Shown here: positions 44,083-52,793 of the stretch, piece after piece
Layout: each line of letters opens with the position of its first letter
Numbering within the stretch: the first letter of the stretch is position 1
Source of the DNA: Arthrobacter pigmenti
GTDB lineage: Bacteria > Actinomycetota > Actinomycetes > Actinomycetales > Micrococcaceae
Assembly: GCF_011927905.1 (NCBI RefSeq)
Contig: NZ_JAATJL010000001.1
Location: 248,001 to 312,000 of the forward strand
Length of the DNA stretch: 64,000 bases
Reading direction: 5' to 3'
Notes under the pieces: model-generated
Told to the model about the DNA's origin: nothing
What the model saw: the letters and a program-made list of their open reading frames with translations, nothing else
Databases searched by the model: none
Position numbers and translations under genes: made by a program

Positions 44083-44109
44083 TAACGCATCCCGAAACCC
44101 GTCCGATAG
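44083..44109 (+). promoter_or_regulatory. Sigma-28 promoter of flgB rod/hook operon
   Basis: TAAC (44083-44086), 15-base spacer, TCCGATAG (44102-44109), identical in both boxes to the flagellin promoter. It sits in the 158-base gap before flgB and is about 80 bases from the start codon. In many bacteria rod/hook genes are not sigma-28 dependent, so this is notable. Confidence 0.82.
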
Positions 44110-44189
44110 GGAATTCTGAGCACGGATCGCTCGTCCCAGGGCCATGGATCGGCCGCACGCACCTGTCGGTATGAAGGGGTTGTTCTGCT

Positions 44190-44531
44190 GTGTTTGAATC
44201 CGTGACGACCATGGCGCTGACCAGCGCACTCGATGCGCTGTCGCTGCGACAACGCGCCATCGCGAACAACATCGCCAATGTGAACACGCCCGGATTCCAG
44301 GCGCAGCGAGTCAGTTTCGAAGACGTCCTCGCCCGATCGGTAGCCAACGGGGACGGCGTCGTGAAAGCGTCCATGGACCGTTCCCTCGAACCCACGCGGC
44401 TCAACGGCAGCAACGTAAATCTCGACACCGAGACCCTCTCCAATATCGACACGGTCCTGCGCTACCAGTTCGCGGCCCGGGCGGTAGAGGGCACTTTCAG
44501 CAGCGTGCGCACAGCGATGAGGACAACCTGA
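44190..44531 (+). CDS. flgB: Flagellar basal-body rod protein FlgB
   Basis: A 113-residue proximal rod subunit, a little shorter than the usual 130-140. The rod signature is clear: LTSALDALSLRQRAIANNIANVNTPGFQAQRVSFEDVL. C-terminal D0 helix: LSNIDTVLRYQFAARAVEGTFSSVRTAMRT. GTG start with aagggg about 10 bases upstream. First gene of the long basal-body/hook operon; overlaps flgC by one base. Confidence 0.93.
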   Translation: MFESVTTMALTSALDALSLRQRAIANNIANVNTPGFQAQRVSFEDVLARSVANGDGVVKASMDRSLEPTRLNGSNVNLDTETLSNIDTVLRYQFAARAVEGTFSSVRTAMRTT

Positions 44532-44923
44532 TGACCTTCGACGCAATCGGCATTGCCGGAACCGGGTTGACAGTCCACCGCAAGTGGCTCGACGCCGTCG
44601 CGGACAACCTGGCCAACGCCAACAACGCGACAGCGACCGACGGCGCCGCATTCCAGGAACGCTTTGTCCTCGCCCAGGAGGGGGAGGGTACGAGCGGGGT
44701 GTACGTTGCAGGCGCCGAGTTCGGCGACGAGGAAGGCCGGCTCGTGCACCAGCCGGACCACCCCCTAGCGGACGAGGACGGTTACGTCCGCTACCCGGAC
44801 ATCGACATGTCAGCCCAGATGGGTTACCTGATCATGGCGCAGCGCGGCTACCAGGCGAACGCCGCCGTCGTCGACCGCGCCAAAACCACCTACGAAGCCG
44901 CACTGCAGATTGGACGCAACTAA
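44531..44923 (+). CDS. flgC: Flagellar basal-body rod protein FlgC
   Basis: A 130-residue rod subunit. N-terminus MTFDAIGIAGTGLTVHRKWLDAVADNLANANNATATDGAAFQ and C-terminus YLIMAQRGYQANAAVVDRAKTTYEAALQIGRN are typical of FlgC. Coupled to flgB through TGATG overlap. Confidence 0.95.
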   Translation: MTFDAIGIAGTGLTVHRKWLDAVADNLANANNATATDGAAFQERFVLAQEGEGTSGVYVAGAEFGDEEGRLVHQPDHPLADEDGYVRYPDIDMSAQMGYLIMAQRGYQANAAVVDRAKTTYEAALQIGRN

Positions 44924-44924
44924 T

Positions 44925-45218
44925 ATGCCCATCGAAGCCGTCCAGGCAGTAAGCGCAACCGGGTACCTTCCGCAGGTCCAGCGGCCTCAGGGCACGGACG
45001 AAGGTTTCGCCACCGCGCTGACGGGCGCAGTCGACAATCTGGTGTCGCTGCAGTCGGCGTCGAACGAGCTGTCTGTTCAGGCCGTCACCGGAAACCTCTC
45101 GGACATCCACAACGCGACCCTCGCTTCCACCCGTGCCCAGGTCACCCTTGAACTCGTAGCCGCGGTCCGCAACAAGGGCGTTGACGCGTTCAACGAGATC
45201 ATGAGGATGCAGGCCTGA
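44925..45218 (+). CDS. fliE: Flagellar hook-basal body protein FliE
   Basis: A 97-residue adaptor joining the MS ring (FliF) to the rod. C-terminal helix NATLASTRAQVTLELVAAVRNKGVDAFNEIMRMQA is the conserved part. ATG at 44925, one base after the flgC stop. Its stop overlaps the fliF ATG. Confidence 0.93.
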   Translation: MPIEAVQAVSATGYLPQVQRPQGTDEGFATALTGAVDNLVSLQSASNELSVQAVTGNLSDIHNATLASTRAQVTLELVAAVRNKGVDAFNEIMRMQA

Positions 45219-46822
45219 TGCCCCGGGCCATGAACTCCGCCTTCGCGCGGCTGGGCACAACCGTACGCGGCTTCACCGTTGCGCAGCGGACCATTGCGCT
45301 GATCGGTATCGCGGTGCTGGTGCTCGGTACCGCGGCCCTCGTCACGTGGGCCAGCAAGCCGGCGTTCAGCCCGCTGTACTCGGGGCTGGGTGGTGAGGAC
45401 GCCAGCGCGATCGTCGAGCAGTTGCAAACCGACGGCGTTCCCTACGAACTGGCCGACGGCGGTGCCACCATCCTGGTTCCCGAAGCCCAGGTGTACGACC
45501 AGCGGCTCAAGTCCGCGGCCGCCGGCCTGCCGAGCGCTTCAACAGGCGGTTACAGTCTCCTGGACGACATGGGCGTGACGTCCTCGGAGTTCCAGCAGTC
45601 CACCACGTATAAGCGCGCGCTCGAGGGTGAGCTGGCGGCGACGGTATCAGCGCTCGACGGCGTCAAGACCGCAACCGTCCGGCTGGCCATTCCGGAGGAA
45701 ACGGTCTTCGTGTCCGAGGAGGGCGAGCCCACGGCATCGGTCTTCATCGAGACCGATGCCGGTGTCACGCTGACCACCGAGCAGGTCCAGGCCGTCACCC
45801 ATCTCACCAGCGCCTCGATCGACGGCATGGATCCGGCAAACGTGGCGGTGATCGATTCAGAAGGCAACGTCCTCTCGGCCGTGGGTGTTGGCGCTGCGGG
45901 ATCGGCGGATCAGCAGGCCTCCGACTACGAGACCCGCATCACCGCCTCCGTGCAGTCGATGCTGGACCGCGTGGTTGGGCCGGGCAATGCGACAGTCGCC
46001 GTCGCGGCCGACATGAACTACGAATCCGCCGAGCGCGTCGAGGAAACCTTCACCACCCCCGAGGACGCTCCGGCGCTCAACGAGTCAACCACCACCGAAG
46101 AGTACGAGGGTGCCGGCGGCCCGGGCGCGGGAGTGCTTGGGCCGGACAACATCGCCGTACCGGAGGGCGGGGCCGGGCAGGGAACGTTCTCCTCCGAGGA
46201 AACCACGCGGAACAACGCGGTTAACAAGGTCACCGAATCCCGGATCATTCCAGCGGGTGACATCACGCGTCAGACAGTGTCAGTGGCTATTGACGACGCC
46301 GCAGCGGCAGGCCTCAACGTCGCCGACCTCACCGCGCTGGTTGCCAGCGCGGCCGGGATCAACGCCGACCGCGGAGACGAGGTCACCGTTGAGCTGGTCC
46401 CGTTCAACACGGCCGGCGCCGCAGAAGCGGCCGAAGCCCTCGCGGCAGCGGAGGAGGCCCGGCAGGCGGAGCAGCGGGCGCAACTGCTGCAGACCGGGAT
46501 GATCGTGCTTGGGGTGCTGATTGTCCTGATTATCGGGCTGATCATCTACGCCCGGCGTTCCCGCCGCCAGCGCCGCGAGCCGTTGGACCTCGGGGAACTG
46601 CAGGAAGTGCATCCCGCGCTCGGCGGCGGGGGAGCAGCCGCGGCCCTCCCGGCTCCCGAACCGGCGACCACGGCAATCAGCTCCATGCCCCTGGCCGGAA
46701 TCGAAGCACCGGAGACGGACATCAACCGCAAGCGGGCGGATATTGAGGCGATGGCCCAGCGGGATCCGGCCAAGACGGCGGAATACCTGCGCAGCCTCAT
46801 GGATGACAGGCAGCCGGTATGA
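45218..46822 (+). CDS. fliF: Flagellar MS-ring protein FliF
   Basis: A 534-residue membrane ring protein. First helix about 27-46 (IALIGIAVLVLGTAALVTWA), ring-building motifs (SPLYSGLGGEDASAIVEQL, GYSLLDDMGVTSSEFQQSTTYKRALEGELAATVSALDGVKTATVRLAIPEE), and a second helix about 427-445 (GMIVLGVLIVLIIGLIIYA) before a cytoplasmic tail that binds FliG. The C-terminal tail ends ...KTAEYLRSLMDD, the FliG-binding helix. Overlaps fliG by 4 bases. Confidence 0.95.
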   Translation: MPRAMNSAFARLGTTVRGFTVAQRTIALIGIAVLVLGTAALVTWASKPAFSPLYSGLGGEDASAIVEQLQTDGVPYELADGGATILVPEAQVYDQRLKSAAAGLPSASTGGYSLLDDMGVTSSEFQQSTTYKRALEGELAATVSALDGVKTATVRLAIPEETVFVSEEGEPTASVFIETDAGVTLTTEQVQAVTHLTSASIDGMDPANVAVIDSEGNVLSAVGVGAAGSADQQASDYETRITASVQSMLDRVVGPGNATVAVAADMNYESAERVEETFTTPEDAPALNESTTTEEYEGAGGPGAGVLGPDNIAVPEGGAGQGTFSSEETTRNNAVNKVTESRIIPAGDITRQTVSVAIDDAAAAGLNVADLTALVASAAGINADRGDEVTVELVPFNTAGAAEAAEALAAAEEARQAEQRAQLLQTGMIVLGVLIVLIIGLIIYARRSRRQRREPLDLGELQEVHPALGGGGAAAALPAPEPATTAISSMPLAGIEAPETDINRKRADIEAMAQRDPAKTAEYLRSLMDDRQPV

Positions 46823-47919
46823 CCGAGCAGCTGACCGCGGGGCCGCAAGCCAAAGCGCAGCAGGGTGGTGCCCAACAGCCTGGTGCGCCGCAGCCTGGAG
46901 CACAGCTCAACAAAGCACAGCTGACCGGAACGCAGAAGGCCGCCATGGTACTGATGCAGATGGACCAGGAGCGTGCTTCGGAAGTCCTCAAGCAGTTCAG
47001 CGATTCCGAGGCCGAGGAGATCGCGGCGGAAATCGTCCGCCTTAGACGTGTTGACGCTGCTGTTGCCGAGCAGGCACTCACCGAATTTCATGAGCTCACG
47101 GTGAGCGGCCGTCGTCGTCCTCGTGGCGGGCGCGAGGTGGCAATCGGTCTCCTCGAATCGTCCTTCGGGGCGGAGCGCGCAGCCGGGGTGATGGACCGGC
47201 TTGCATCCTCCATGGCTGGGAAGTCCTTCGAGTTCCTTGAGTCGGTGGAGCCTGCGCAGGTTGAAACGCTGCTCGGGGGCGAACTGCCGCAGACCATTGC
47301 GCTGGTGTTGGCGCATCTGCGGCCGGAGCATGCCTCAGCGGTGTTGGCGGGGCTGGATCATCCGCTGCGGACCGATGTCGCGCAGTGCATCGCGACCATG
47401 GGTTCGGCAACACCGGAAGCTGTCAGCGTGGTCGCCGAGAACCTGAAGGTGCGCGCCGGGGCCGTGGCGTCGCCGCATCAGTCCTCCGCAGTGATCGGTG
47501 GGATCCAGCCGCTGGTGGACATCATCAACCGGTCCGATGTCGCGACCGAGCGAGCGTTGCTCGACAGCCTCGAACAGCGCGACCCGGACCTCGCCGAAGA
47601 GGTTCGCGCCCGGATGCTCACCTTCGCCGACATCGTGAACCTGGAACGGCGCGACATTCAGTTGGTGCTGCGCGGAATCGACGCCGCTGTGCTGGCACTG
47701 GCGATGAAGGGGGCCTCGGAGGCGGTGACGGAGATGATCCGCACCAACGTCTCCGAACGCAACCGGGAACTGCTCGACGACGAAATCAGCGCGGCAGGGC
47801 CGGTCCGAGTCTCCCAGGTGGAGGAGGCCCGCGCCGAGGTGGTGCGCGCAATCCGGGATCTGGAGGCGCAGGGCACCATCACCATCCAGCGCAGCGAGGA
47901 GGACGAGTATGTCTACTGA
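46819..47919 (+). CDS. fliG: Flagellar motor switch protein FliG
   Basis: A 366-residue C-ring protein transmitting torque from the stator. After a Gln/Ala-rich leader (1-35) come FliG-N (LTGTQKAAMVLMQMDQERASEVLKQFSDSEAEEIAAEI), FliG-M (LLGGELPQTIALVLAHLRPEHASAVLAGL, with the EHPQ-like region altered) and the torque domain FliG-C (VRARMLTFADIVNLERRDIQLVLRGIDAAVLALAMKGASEAVTEMIRTNVSERNRELLDDEI), whose charged residues match the family. ATGA overlap with fliF; its last bases overlap fliH. Confidence 0.95.
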   Translation: MTEQLTAGPQAKAQQGGAQQPGAPQPGAQLNKAQLTGTQKAAMVLMQMDQERASEVLKQFSDSEAEEIAAEIVRLRRVDAAVAEQALTEFHELTVSGRRRPRGGREVAIGLLESSFGAERAAGVMDRLASSMAGKSFEFLESVEPAQVETLLGGELPQTIALVLAHLRPEHASAVLAGLDHPLRTDVAQCIATMGSATPEAVSVVAENLKVRAGAVASPHQSSAVIGGIQPLVDIINRSDVATERALLDSLEQRDPDLAEEVRARMLTFADIVNLERRDIQLVLRGIDAAVLALAMKGASEAVTEMIRTNVSERNRELLDDEISAAGPVRVSQVEEARAEVVRAIRDLEAQGTITIQRSEEDEYVY

Positions 47920-48580
47920 CTTCGCTCACGCCTCATACCCCGTTCTCGCCAGCCCGGACGCGAACAAGGTCCGCGAGGCCGGCGTCGCGAAGGGGCACGC
48001 GGCCGGGTATGCGGAGGGCATGCGCGCCGCACAGGCTGAACTGGCCCAGCGCCGGATGGTCCTTGAGACTGAATTTCAGGCGATGAACGACGACGCCGCC
48101 CGCCGGCTCGAGCGCGTATTGGTCACCCTGGGCGCGGCCACCCATGCGTTGAACGGGCGCCTCGCGGCGTCGTCGGCGGCGTCCATGAACGCGCTGGCGG
48201 CGGCGGCATTCGAACTGGCTGAGGCGATCATCGGCGTCGAACTCGAGCGGGGTAGCACAGCACCGCGGGCTGCCGTGAGCCGCGCCCTCTCGGGGGTGGA
48301 TACCGGTGCCGCGTTGAGGGTTCGCTTGAACCCGCTGGATCTTGCCGAGCTTTCCGGGGTGGAGCATCCCGCCGGTGTCGAACTGGTGCCGGATGTGTCG
48401 CTGGCCCGCGGGGACGCCATGACCGAGACGAACGAGAACTACCTCGACGCGCGGATCGGCACCGCGCTGCAGCGGGCAAAGGAAGCGCTCCTCGGGAACT
48501 TTCGTGCAGCTGAGGCGGCTTCGCCGTCGTGGAACTCGCCAGAGGTGCACGAAAGTTCTGGAAACGGAGCGCGCTGGTGA
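47909..48580 (+). CDS. fliH: Flagellar export ATPase regulator FliH
   Basis: A 223-residue protein that binds and inhibits FliI and couples it to the C-ring. Its N-terminus has glycine-containing repeats (AGVAKGHAAGYAEGMRAAQAEL), the GxxxG hallmark of FliH, then a helical central region and a C-terminal domain (GVELVPDVSLARGDAMTETNENYLDARIGTALQRAKEALLG). Overlaps fliG by 11 bases and fliI by the GTGA junction. Confidence 0.9.
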   Translation: MSTDFAHASYPVLASPDANKVREAGVAKGHAAGYAEGMRAAQAELAQRRMVLETEFQAMNDDAARRLERVLVTLGAATHALNGRLAASSAASMNALAAAAFELAEAIIGVELERGSTAPRAAVSRALSGVDTGAALRVRLNPLDLAELSGVEHPAGVELVPDVSLARGDAMTETNENYLDARIGTALQRAKEALLGNFRAAEAASPSWNSPEVHESSGNGARW

Positions 48581-49959
48581 GAACAGTGTTTGCTGAACGG
48601 CTCCCTGAACGCCTCCCTGAACAACTCCCGGAAGGGCTCGCAGAGCGGCTCGGCGCCGCGAAGGCTGCGGCGGCGCCCGAGCGGCTTGGCATGGTGCAGT
48701 CAATTGTGGGGCTGGGGGTCGACGCCGTCGGGCTGGATGCCGCGATCGGAGACCTGGTGACGGTGGGCGGTGCCGCCGGTGTCCCGGCCGAAGTGGTCGC
48801 GACGTCGCGGACGGGTGTGCGCTGCATGCCCCTTGGATCGCTCACGGGCATCCGTGCCGGGACGCCAGTTCGTGCCACAGGCAAGCGCTTCACCGTGCCA
48901 ACCGGACGCGGCCTGCTGGGGCGGGTGCTGAACGGCATGGGCGAGCCGATCGACGGGAAAGGGCCGCTCACAGGAGGCACCGGCGTCGGGCTTGGCGCTG
49001 TCCCGCTCGACAATGTCTCGCCGCCGGCACTCCAGCGCACGCGCATCACCGAACCGCTCCAGCTGGGCGTGCGGGCGATGGACACTCTGACCACGGTCGG
49101 GAAGGGTCAGCGCATGGGTCTGTTCGCGGGATCCGGTGTGGGGAAGTCGTCGCTGCTGTCGATGATTGCCCGCGGTACGGATGCCGCCGTTTCGGTGATT
49201 GCGCTGGTGGGGGAGCGCGGCCGCGAGGTGCGAGAGTTTCTCGAGGACGATCTCGGCGCGGAGGGCCTCGCCCGTTCGATCGTGGTGGTGTCCACGTCGG
49301 ACGAGCCCGCGCTGATGCGGATGCGCGCCGCGTTCGTGGCCACACGCATCGCCGAATCGTTCCGCGACGAAGGCAGAGACGTCATGCTGATGATGGATTC
49401 GCTCACCCGGGTTGCGATGGCGCAGCGCGAGATTGGCCTGTCCGTCGGGGAGCCGCCCGCAACCCGTGGGTACCCGCCGTCGACGTTTTCGCTGCTCGCC
49501 CAGTTGTTGGAGCGCGCGGGTACCGGCGCCACCGGATCTGTAACCGGCATCTATACGGTGCTGGTGGACGGCGATGACCACAACGAGCCAATTGCCGACA
49601 CCGCCCGCTCCATCCTCGACGGTCACGTGGTGCTGGACCGTGTGCTCGCCGTCGCTGGCCATTTCCCCTCAATCGATCCGCTCGCTTCCGTGTCCCGGGT
49701 GGCCTCCCGGGTGACTTCGCCTGAGCAGGCCAAAACGGCGTCGGCGTTGCGCAAAATGCTCGCCGCGCGGCGCAAGGCGCAGGACCTGATCGACGTCGGG
49801 GCGTACCAGAAAGGCACCAACCGCCTGGTCGATGCCGCCCTGGAGCACGAGGACGCGATCAATTCATTCCTCCAGCAGGGCATGGCTGAGCAGAGCCCCT
49901 CCGTGCAGTCCTGGGACCGCCTCAACCGAGTCGTTGCGAACAGCGGGGTGTTGCAGTGA
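48577..49959 (+). CDS. fliI: Flagellum-specific ATP synthase-like FliI
   Basis: The 460-residue export ATPase driving type III secretion of flagellar subunits, an F1-beta homologue. Walker A GSGVGKSS (about 185-192), Walker B VMLMMDSLTRVAMAQREIGL, arginine-finger and signature PPATRGYPPSTFSLLAQLLERAG. I chose GTG 48577, which overlaps the FliH stop as GTGA and has acggag upstream. The N-terminal repeats ERLPERLPEQLPEGLAERL are unusual. Confidence 0.95.
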   Translation: MRTVFAERLPERLPEQLPEGLAERLGAAKAAAAPERLGMVQSIVGLGVDAVGLDAAIGDLVTVGGAAGVPAEVVATSRTGVRCMPLGSLTGIRAGTPVRATGKRFTVPTGRGLLGRVLNGMGEPIDGKGPLTGGTGVGLGAVPLDNVSPPALQRTRITEPLQLGVRAMDTLTTVGKGQRMGLFAGSGVGKSSLLSMIARGTDAAVSVIALVGERGREVREFLEDDLGAEGLARSIVVVSTSDEPALMRMRAAFVATRIAESFRDEGRDVMLMMDSLTRVAMAQREIGLSVGEPPATRGYPPSTFSLLAQLLERAGTGATGSVTGIYTVLVDGDDHNEPIADTARSILDGHVVLDRVLAVAGHFPSIDPLASVSRVASRVTSPEQAKTASALRKMLAARRKAQDLIDVGAYQKGTNRLVDAALEHEDAINSFLQQGMAEQSPSVQSWDRLNRVVANSGVLQ

Positions 49960-50381
49960 ACCGCCGCTTCCCGCTCGCCGGCCTCCTCCGATTGCGTCAG
50001 GTCAACCAGGACCAGGCGGCCGCGGACCTCGCGGCAGCGAACGGCCGCCTGCGTGAAAGCAGCGCACGACGACGGCAGGCCCTCGTGGCACTCGACGGCA
50101 GCACTGCACACATCGCCGACACAGCCGCACTCCACGCCATCGCGGCCGCACGGTCCGCTGCCCGGGGGATGCTGACGGAGCTCGCCGCCGTAGAGGACGG
50201 TCTCCGTTCCGAGGCAACCCGCGCCCAGGAGGCGTTCAACGCCGCGCGCACTCAAACGATCGGGCTCGAGAAGCTCAAAGAACGACACGCGGCCGAGGTC
50301 TCGGCGGAGGACTTGCGCACCGAACAGAAGACACTCGACGAACTCGCATCACGTACCCGGGGGAACAATGACGCTCACTGA
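49956..50381 (+). CDS. fliJ: Flagellar export protein FliJ
   Basis: A 141-residue, entirely coiled-coil protein linking the FliI hexamer to FlhA. Typical opening MNRRFPLAGLLRLRQVNQDQAAADLAAANGRLRES, continuing as two long antiparallel helices. GTG start overlaps the fliI stop by 4 bases. Confidence 0.88.
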   Translation: MNRRFPLAGLLRLRQVNQDQAAADLAAANGRLRESSARRRQALVALDGSTAHIADTAALHAIAAARSAARGMLTELAAVEDGLRSEATRAQEAFNAARTQTIGLEKLKERHAAEVSAEDLRTEQKTLDELASRTRGNNDAH

Positions 50382-51093
50382 CACCGTGGGGCGGGTCCAG
50401 CAGATCCAGTCCACGCTCACCCAGCTCACAACGCCGGTTCGGTCAGGCAACTCCGGTGCGGCTTTCGCGGAAGCGCTCGCGGCGCAGGCTGCAACGGCCT
50501 CCCCGCGTGCCTCCGCCGCTCCGGTCACTGGTCTCGCAGAGATTCTGAACGGGACCGGTGCCGGCTTGGGCTCTGCTTCCGGTTTGCCCGCGGCTCCCGG
50601 CCTCGGCGCCGCTCCGGATCTTGCGGGGGCGATCGCCGCGCTCGTGCCGGATGCATCCGAAAGTCCAGGCGCCGGCGCGCAGAAGCTGATCGACGCTGCC
50701 ATGAAGTACGAAGGCCTGCCGTATGTCTGGGGCGGGACGGACCCCGCCGTCGGGCTGGACTGTTCGGGTTTCGTGCAACGCGCGTTCCGGGATATCGGCA
50801 TTGAGCTGCCGCGGGTGACGTGGGATCAGATGAAGGAGGGCACGGCTGTTGCATCGATGGCTGATGCCCGGCCGGGTGACCTGCTCTTCAGCTTCGACGG
50901 CGGCCACGTGTCCATCTATCTTGGCAACGGCAAGGCGATCGATGCGCCGCAGCCAGGTGACACGATTGCCGTTCGCGACGCCTGGGAGACCGATGCCAAT
51001 GTCACAGCCATCCGCCGTATACTCCCGGCCGATGACGCCGCAGCCCTTGCTGCCGCCGCACAGGCCGCACTCGTCACTGGCGGCACGCCATGA
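50368..51093 (+). CDS. NlpC/P60 cell-wall hydrolase in flagellar operon
   Basis: A 241-residue protein with an N-terminal linker (VQQIQSTLTQLTTP, flagellin-partner-like) and a C-terminal C40 peptidase (about 105-215): catalytic Cys in LDCSGFVQRAF, His in GGHVSIYLG, preceded by YEGLPYVWGG. C40 enzymes cleave D-Glu-mDAP bonds of peptidoglycan. Placed between fliJ and fliK, it probably opens the wall for rod growth, replacing FlgJ. No signal peptide is visible, so export through the flagellar apparatus is likely. Confidence 0.88.
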   Translation: MTLTDTVGRVQQIQSTLTQLTTPVRSGNSGAAFAEALAAQAATASPRASAAPVTGLAEILNGTGAGLGSASGLPAAPGLGAAPDLAGAIAALVPDASESPGAGAQKLIDAAMKYEGLPYVWGGTDPAVGLDCSGFVQRAFRDIGIELPRVTWDQMKEGTAVASMADARPGDLLFSFDGGHVSIYLGNGKAIDAPQPGDTIAVRDAWETDANVTAIRRILPADDAAALAAAAQAALVTGGTP

Positions 51094-52778
51094 TGTCGGC
51101 GCCGGTAGCCGGTTCGCTTGCCAAGACGCCGGTTCTCGCTGCTACGAAGCCGGGCACGCTCGGGGACACTTTCGGGGAAACGTTTGCGGCGCACGTTGGG
51201 CAGCGTGACCACCTGCACGACGACGGCGGCATCCGCCCCGAGCGCGAACCCGCCTCATCAGCTGGGAACCGTGATGAGGCGGATGCTGCTGCGCGCCGTG
51301 CTGCCGGTAAGGCGGACGACGCAGCGCCGGCCGGCGCTTCGATGCACTCCGAGGTGGGTACTTCGTTGGAATCCGCGCGGGACCGTTCCGATGCTCATGC
51401 GCCGGGTGCGGTTTCGACGTCTGGTTCGGCTGGGTCGGATGATTCGGCAGGGGCGGCGGCTTCCAACGGTCGCAACGCGCTCGGTGCCGACGGAGCTCTT
51501 ACGGGTGCCCAGCCCGGGGCTGCGGCGCCGACCGGGAGCGCCGCGACTTCGGACGCTGATGGTTCTCACCCGCTTCAGGCCAGCGCAGCGGGGTCGGGCG
51601 CTGTGAACCGTGCGTCCTCCGGTGCTCAGGTAGTGCAGCAGGGTAGGTTCACGAACGGAACTTCTGCGGTCGGACCCGCCGGTGCGCCAACACCACCCGG
51701 CACTTCGCCTGCGGCCAGCGAGCTTGCTGCGCTTGACCAGTCTTCGTCGGGTGCGGCAGCGTCTGGCACCAAACCGGCGTCCGGCACCGAGTCTGTGTCC
51801 GGTACCGCTATTGCATCCGGAAGCGCGCCGCCCGGCAGCGCGGGTGCTGTGGGCATCCCGTCCACATCCAACAATGTGTCCAACACTGGAACGGCGTCCG
51901 GCCGCCTGCCAGCCAAGGCGACCGCGACCGGTAACGGCGTCCCCGCTTCCGGTCGCCGCCTGCCAGCCAACGCGACCGGTAACGGCGCGTTAGGCACCGG
52001 CGCCGGTACCGGTGCTGCCGCTACTGCTGCCGCAACGGGTACCGGTTCCTTGTCCAGCACTCCGGCCGTGTCCGCGGCGTCGCCAGCATCCTCCAGTTCA
52101 GCGGCTTCAGCTCAGGGTTCGCCGGGCGGAGCTCTGAACCCAACCGACCAACAGGTCGCGCCTCCAGCGAGTACGACCGCGGGACCGGCAGAAGCACACG
52201 TACCGCCGAACCCCGCTAGCGCCGCGCCTGCTCACGTGGAGGTAAAGCCGGCCGGTCCTCAGGTCGCAGCGCTCATCGCGAAGGTGTCTTCCGAGGCCGC
52301 GCCCACGCCGGCGGAAGGTGCGCGACCCGCGCAGGGGGCGGCGCCGTCGTCGTACCCGTCCCTGGCCGGGCAGATCCTGAAGCCTGCATTCTCGCTCGCC
52401 CAGGTCGCGCCGGGGGAATACGCGATCACAGTCCAGGTGGCGCCGGAGAACCTTGGTCCGGTCACGGTGAAAGCGTTCGTGACGCATGACGGAATGCGCG
52501 TGGAACTGTTCGCCCCGAACGAGGCCGGGCGTGAAGCGCTCAAGGCCGTCTTGCCCGAACTGCGACGGGAATTCGGGGGTGCTGCTTCCGCGACCGTGGA
52601 CGTTTCGTCGCAGAATGCGGACACCGACACCGGATCAGACGGCGCCGACGGCGGCCGTGAACGCCGCGACTTCGACCTCCGCCACCAGCCGGCCAGTCCT
52701 GCACAGCCCGACGAACCCCAACCAGAACGGACGGTGCGAACGTGGCACTCGACCTCAACCATCGACCTGTTGGCCTGA
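51090..52778 (+). CDS. fliK: Flagellar hook-length control protein FliK
   Basis: A 562-residue ruler protein that sets hook length and switches export specificity. The first ~420 residues are low complexity, Ala/Ser/Gly/Thr-rich, including the near-duplicated segment GRLPAKATATGNGVPAS / RRLPANATGNG. The C-terminal type III export switch domain (about 430-510) is recognisable: ISQ-like SLAQVAPGEYAITVQVAPENLGPVTVKAFVTHDGMRVELFAPNEAGREALKAVLPELRREF. Coupled to the NlpC/P60 gene by ATGA. Confidence 0.85.
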   Translation: MMSAPVAGSLAKTPVLAATKPGTLGDTFGETFAAHVGQRDHLHDDGGIRPEREPASSAGNRDEADAAARRAAGKADDAAPAGASMHSEVGTSLESARDRSDAHAPGAVSTSGSAGSDDSAGAAASNGRNALGADGALTGAQPGAAAPTGSAATSDADGSHPLQASAAGSGAVNRASSGAQVVQQGRFTNGTSAVGPAGAPTPPGTSPAASELAALDQSSSGAAASGTKPASGTESVSGTAIASGSAPPGSAGAVGIPSTSNNVSNTGTASGRLPAKATATGNGVPASGRRLPANATGNGALGTGAGTGAAATAAATGTGSLSSTPAVSAASPASSSSAASAQGSPGGALNPTDQQVAPPASTTAGPAEAHVPPNPASAAPAHVEVKPAGPQVAALIAKVSSEAAPTPAEGARPAQGAAPSSYPSLAGQILKPAFSLAQVAPGEYAITVQVAPENLGPVTVKAFVTHDGMRVELFAPNEAGREALKAVLPELRREFGGAASATVDVSSQNADTDTGSDGADGGRERRDFDLRHQPASPAQPDEPQPERTVRTWHSTSTIDLLA

Positions 52779-52793
52779 CGAAAGGAAACTCCC

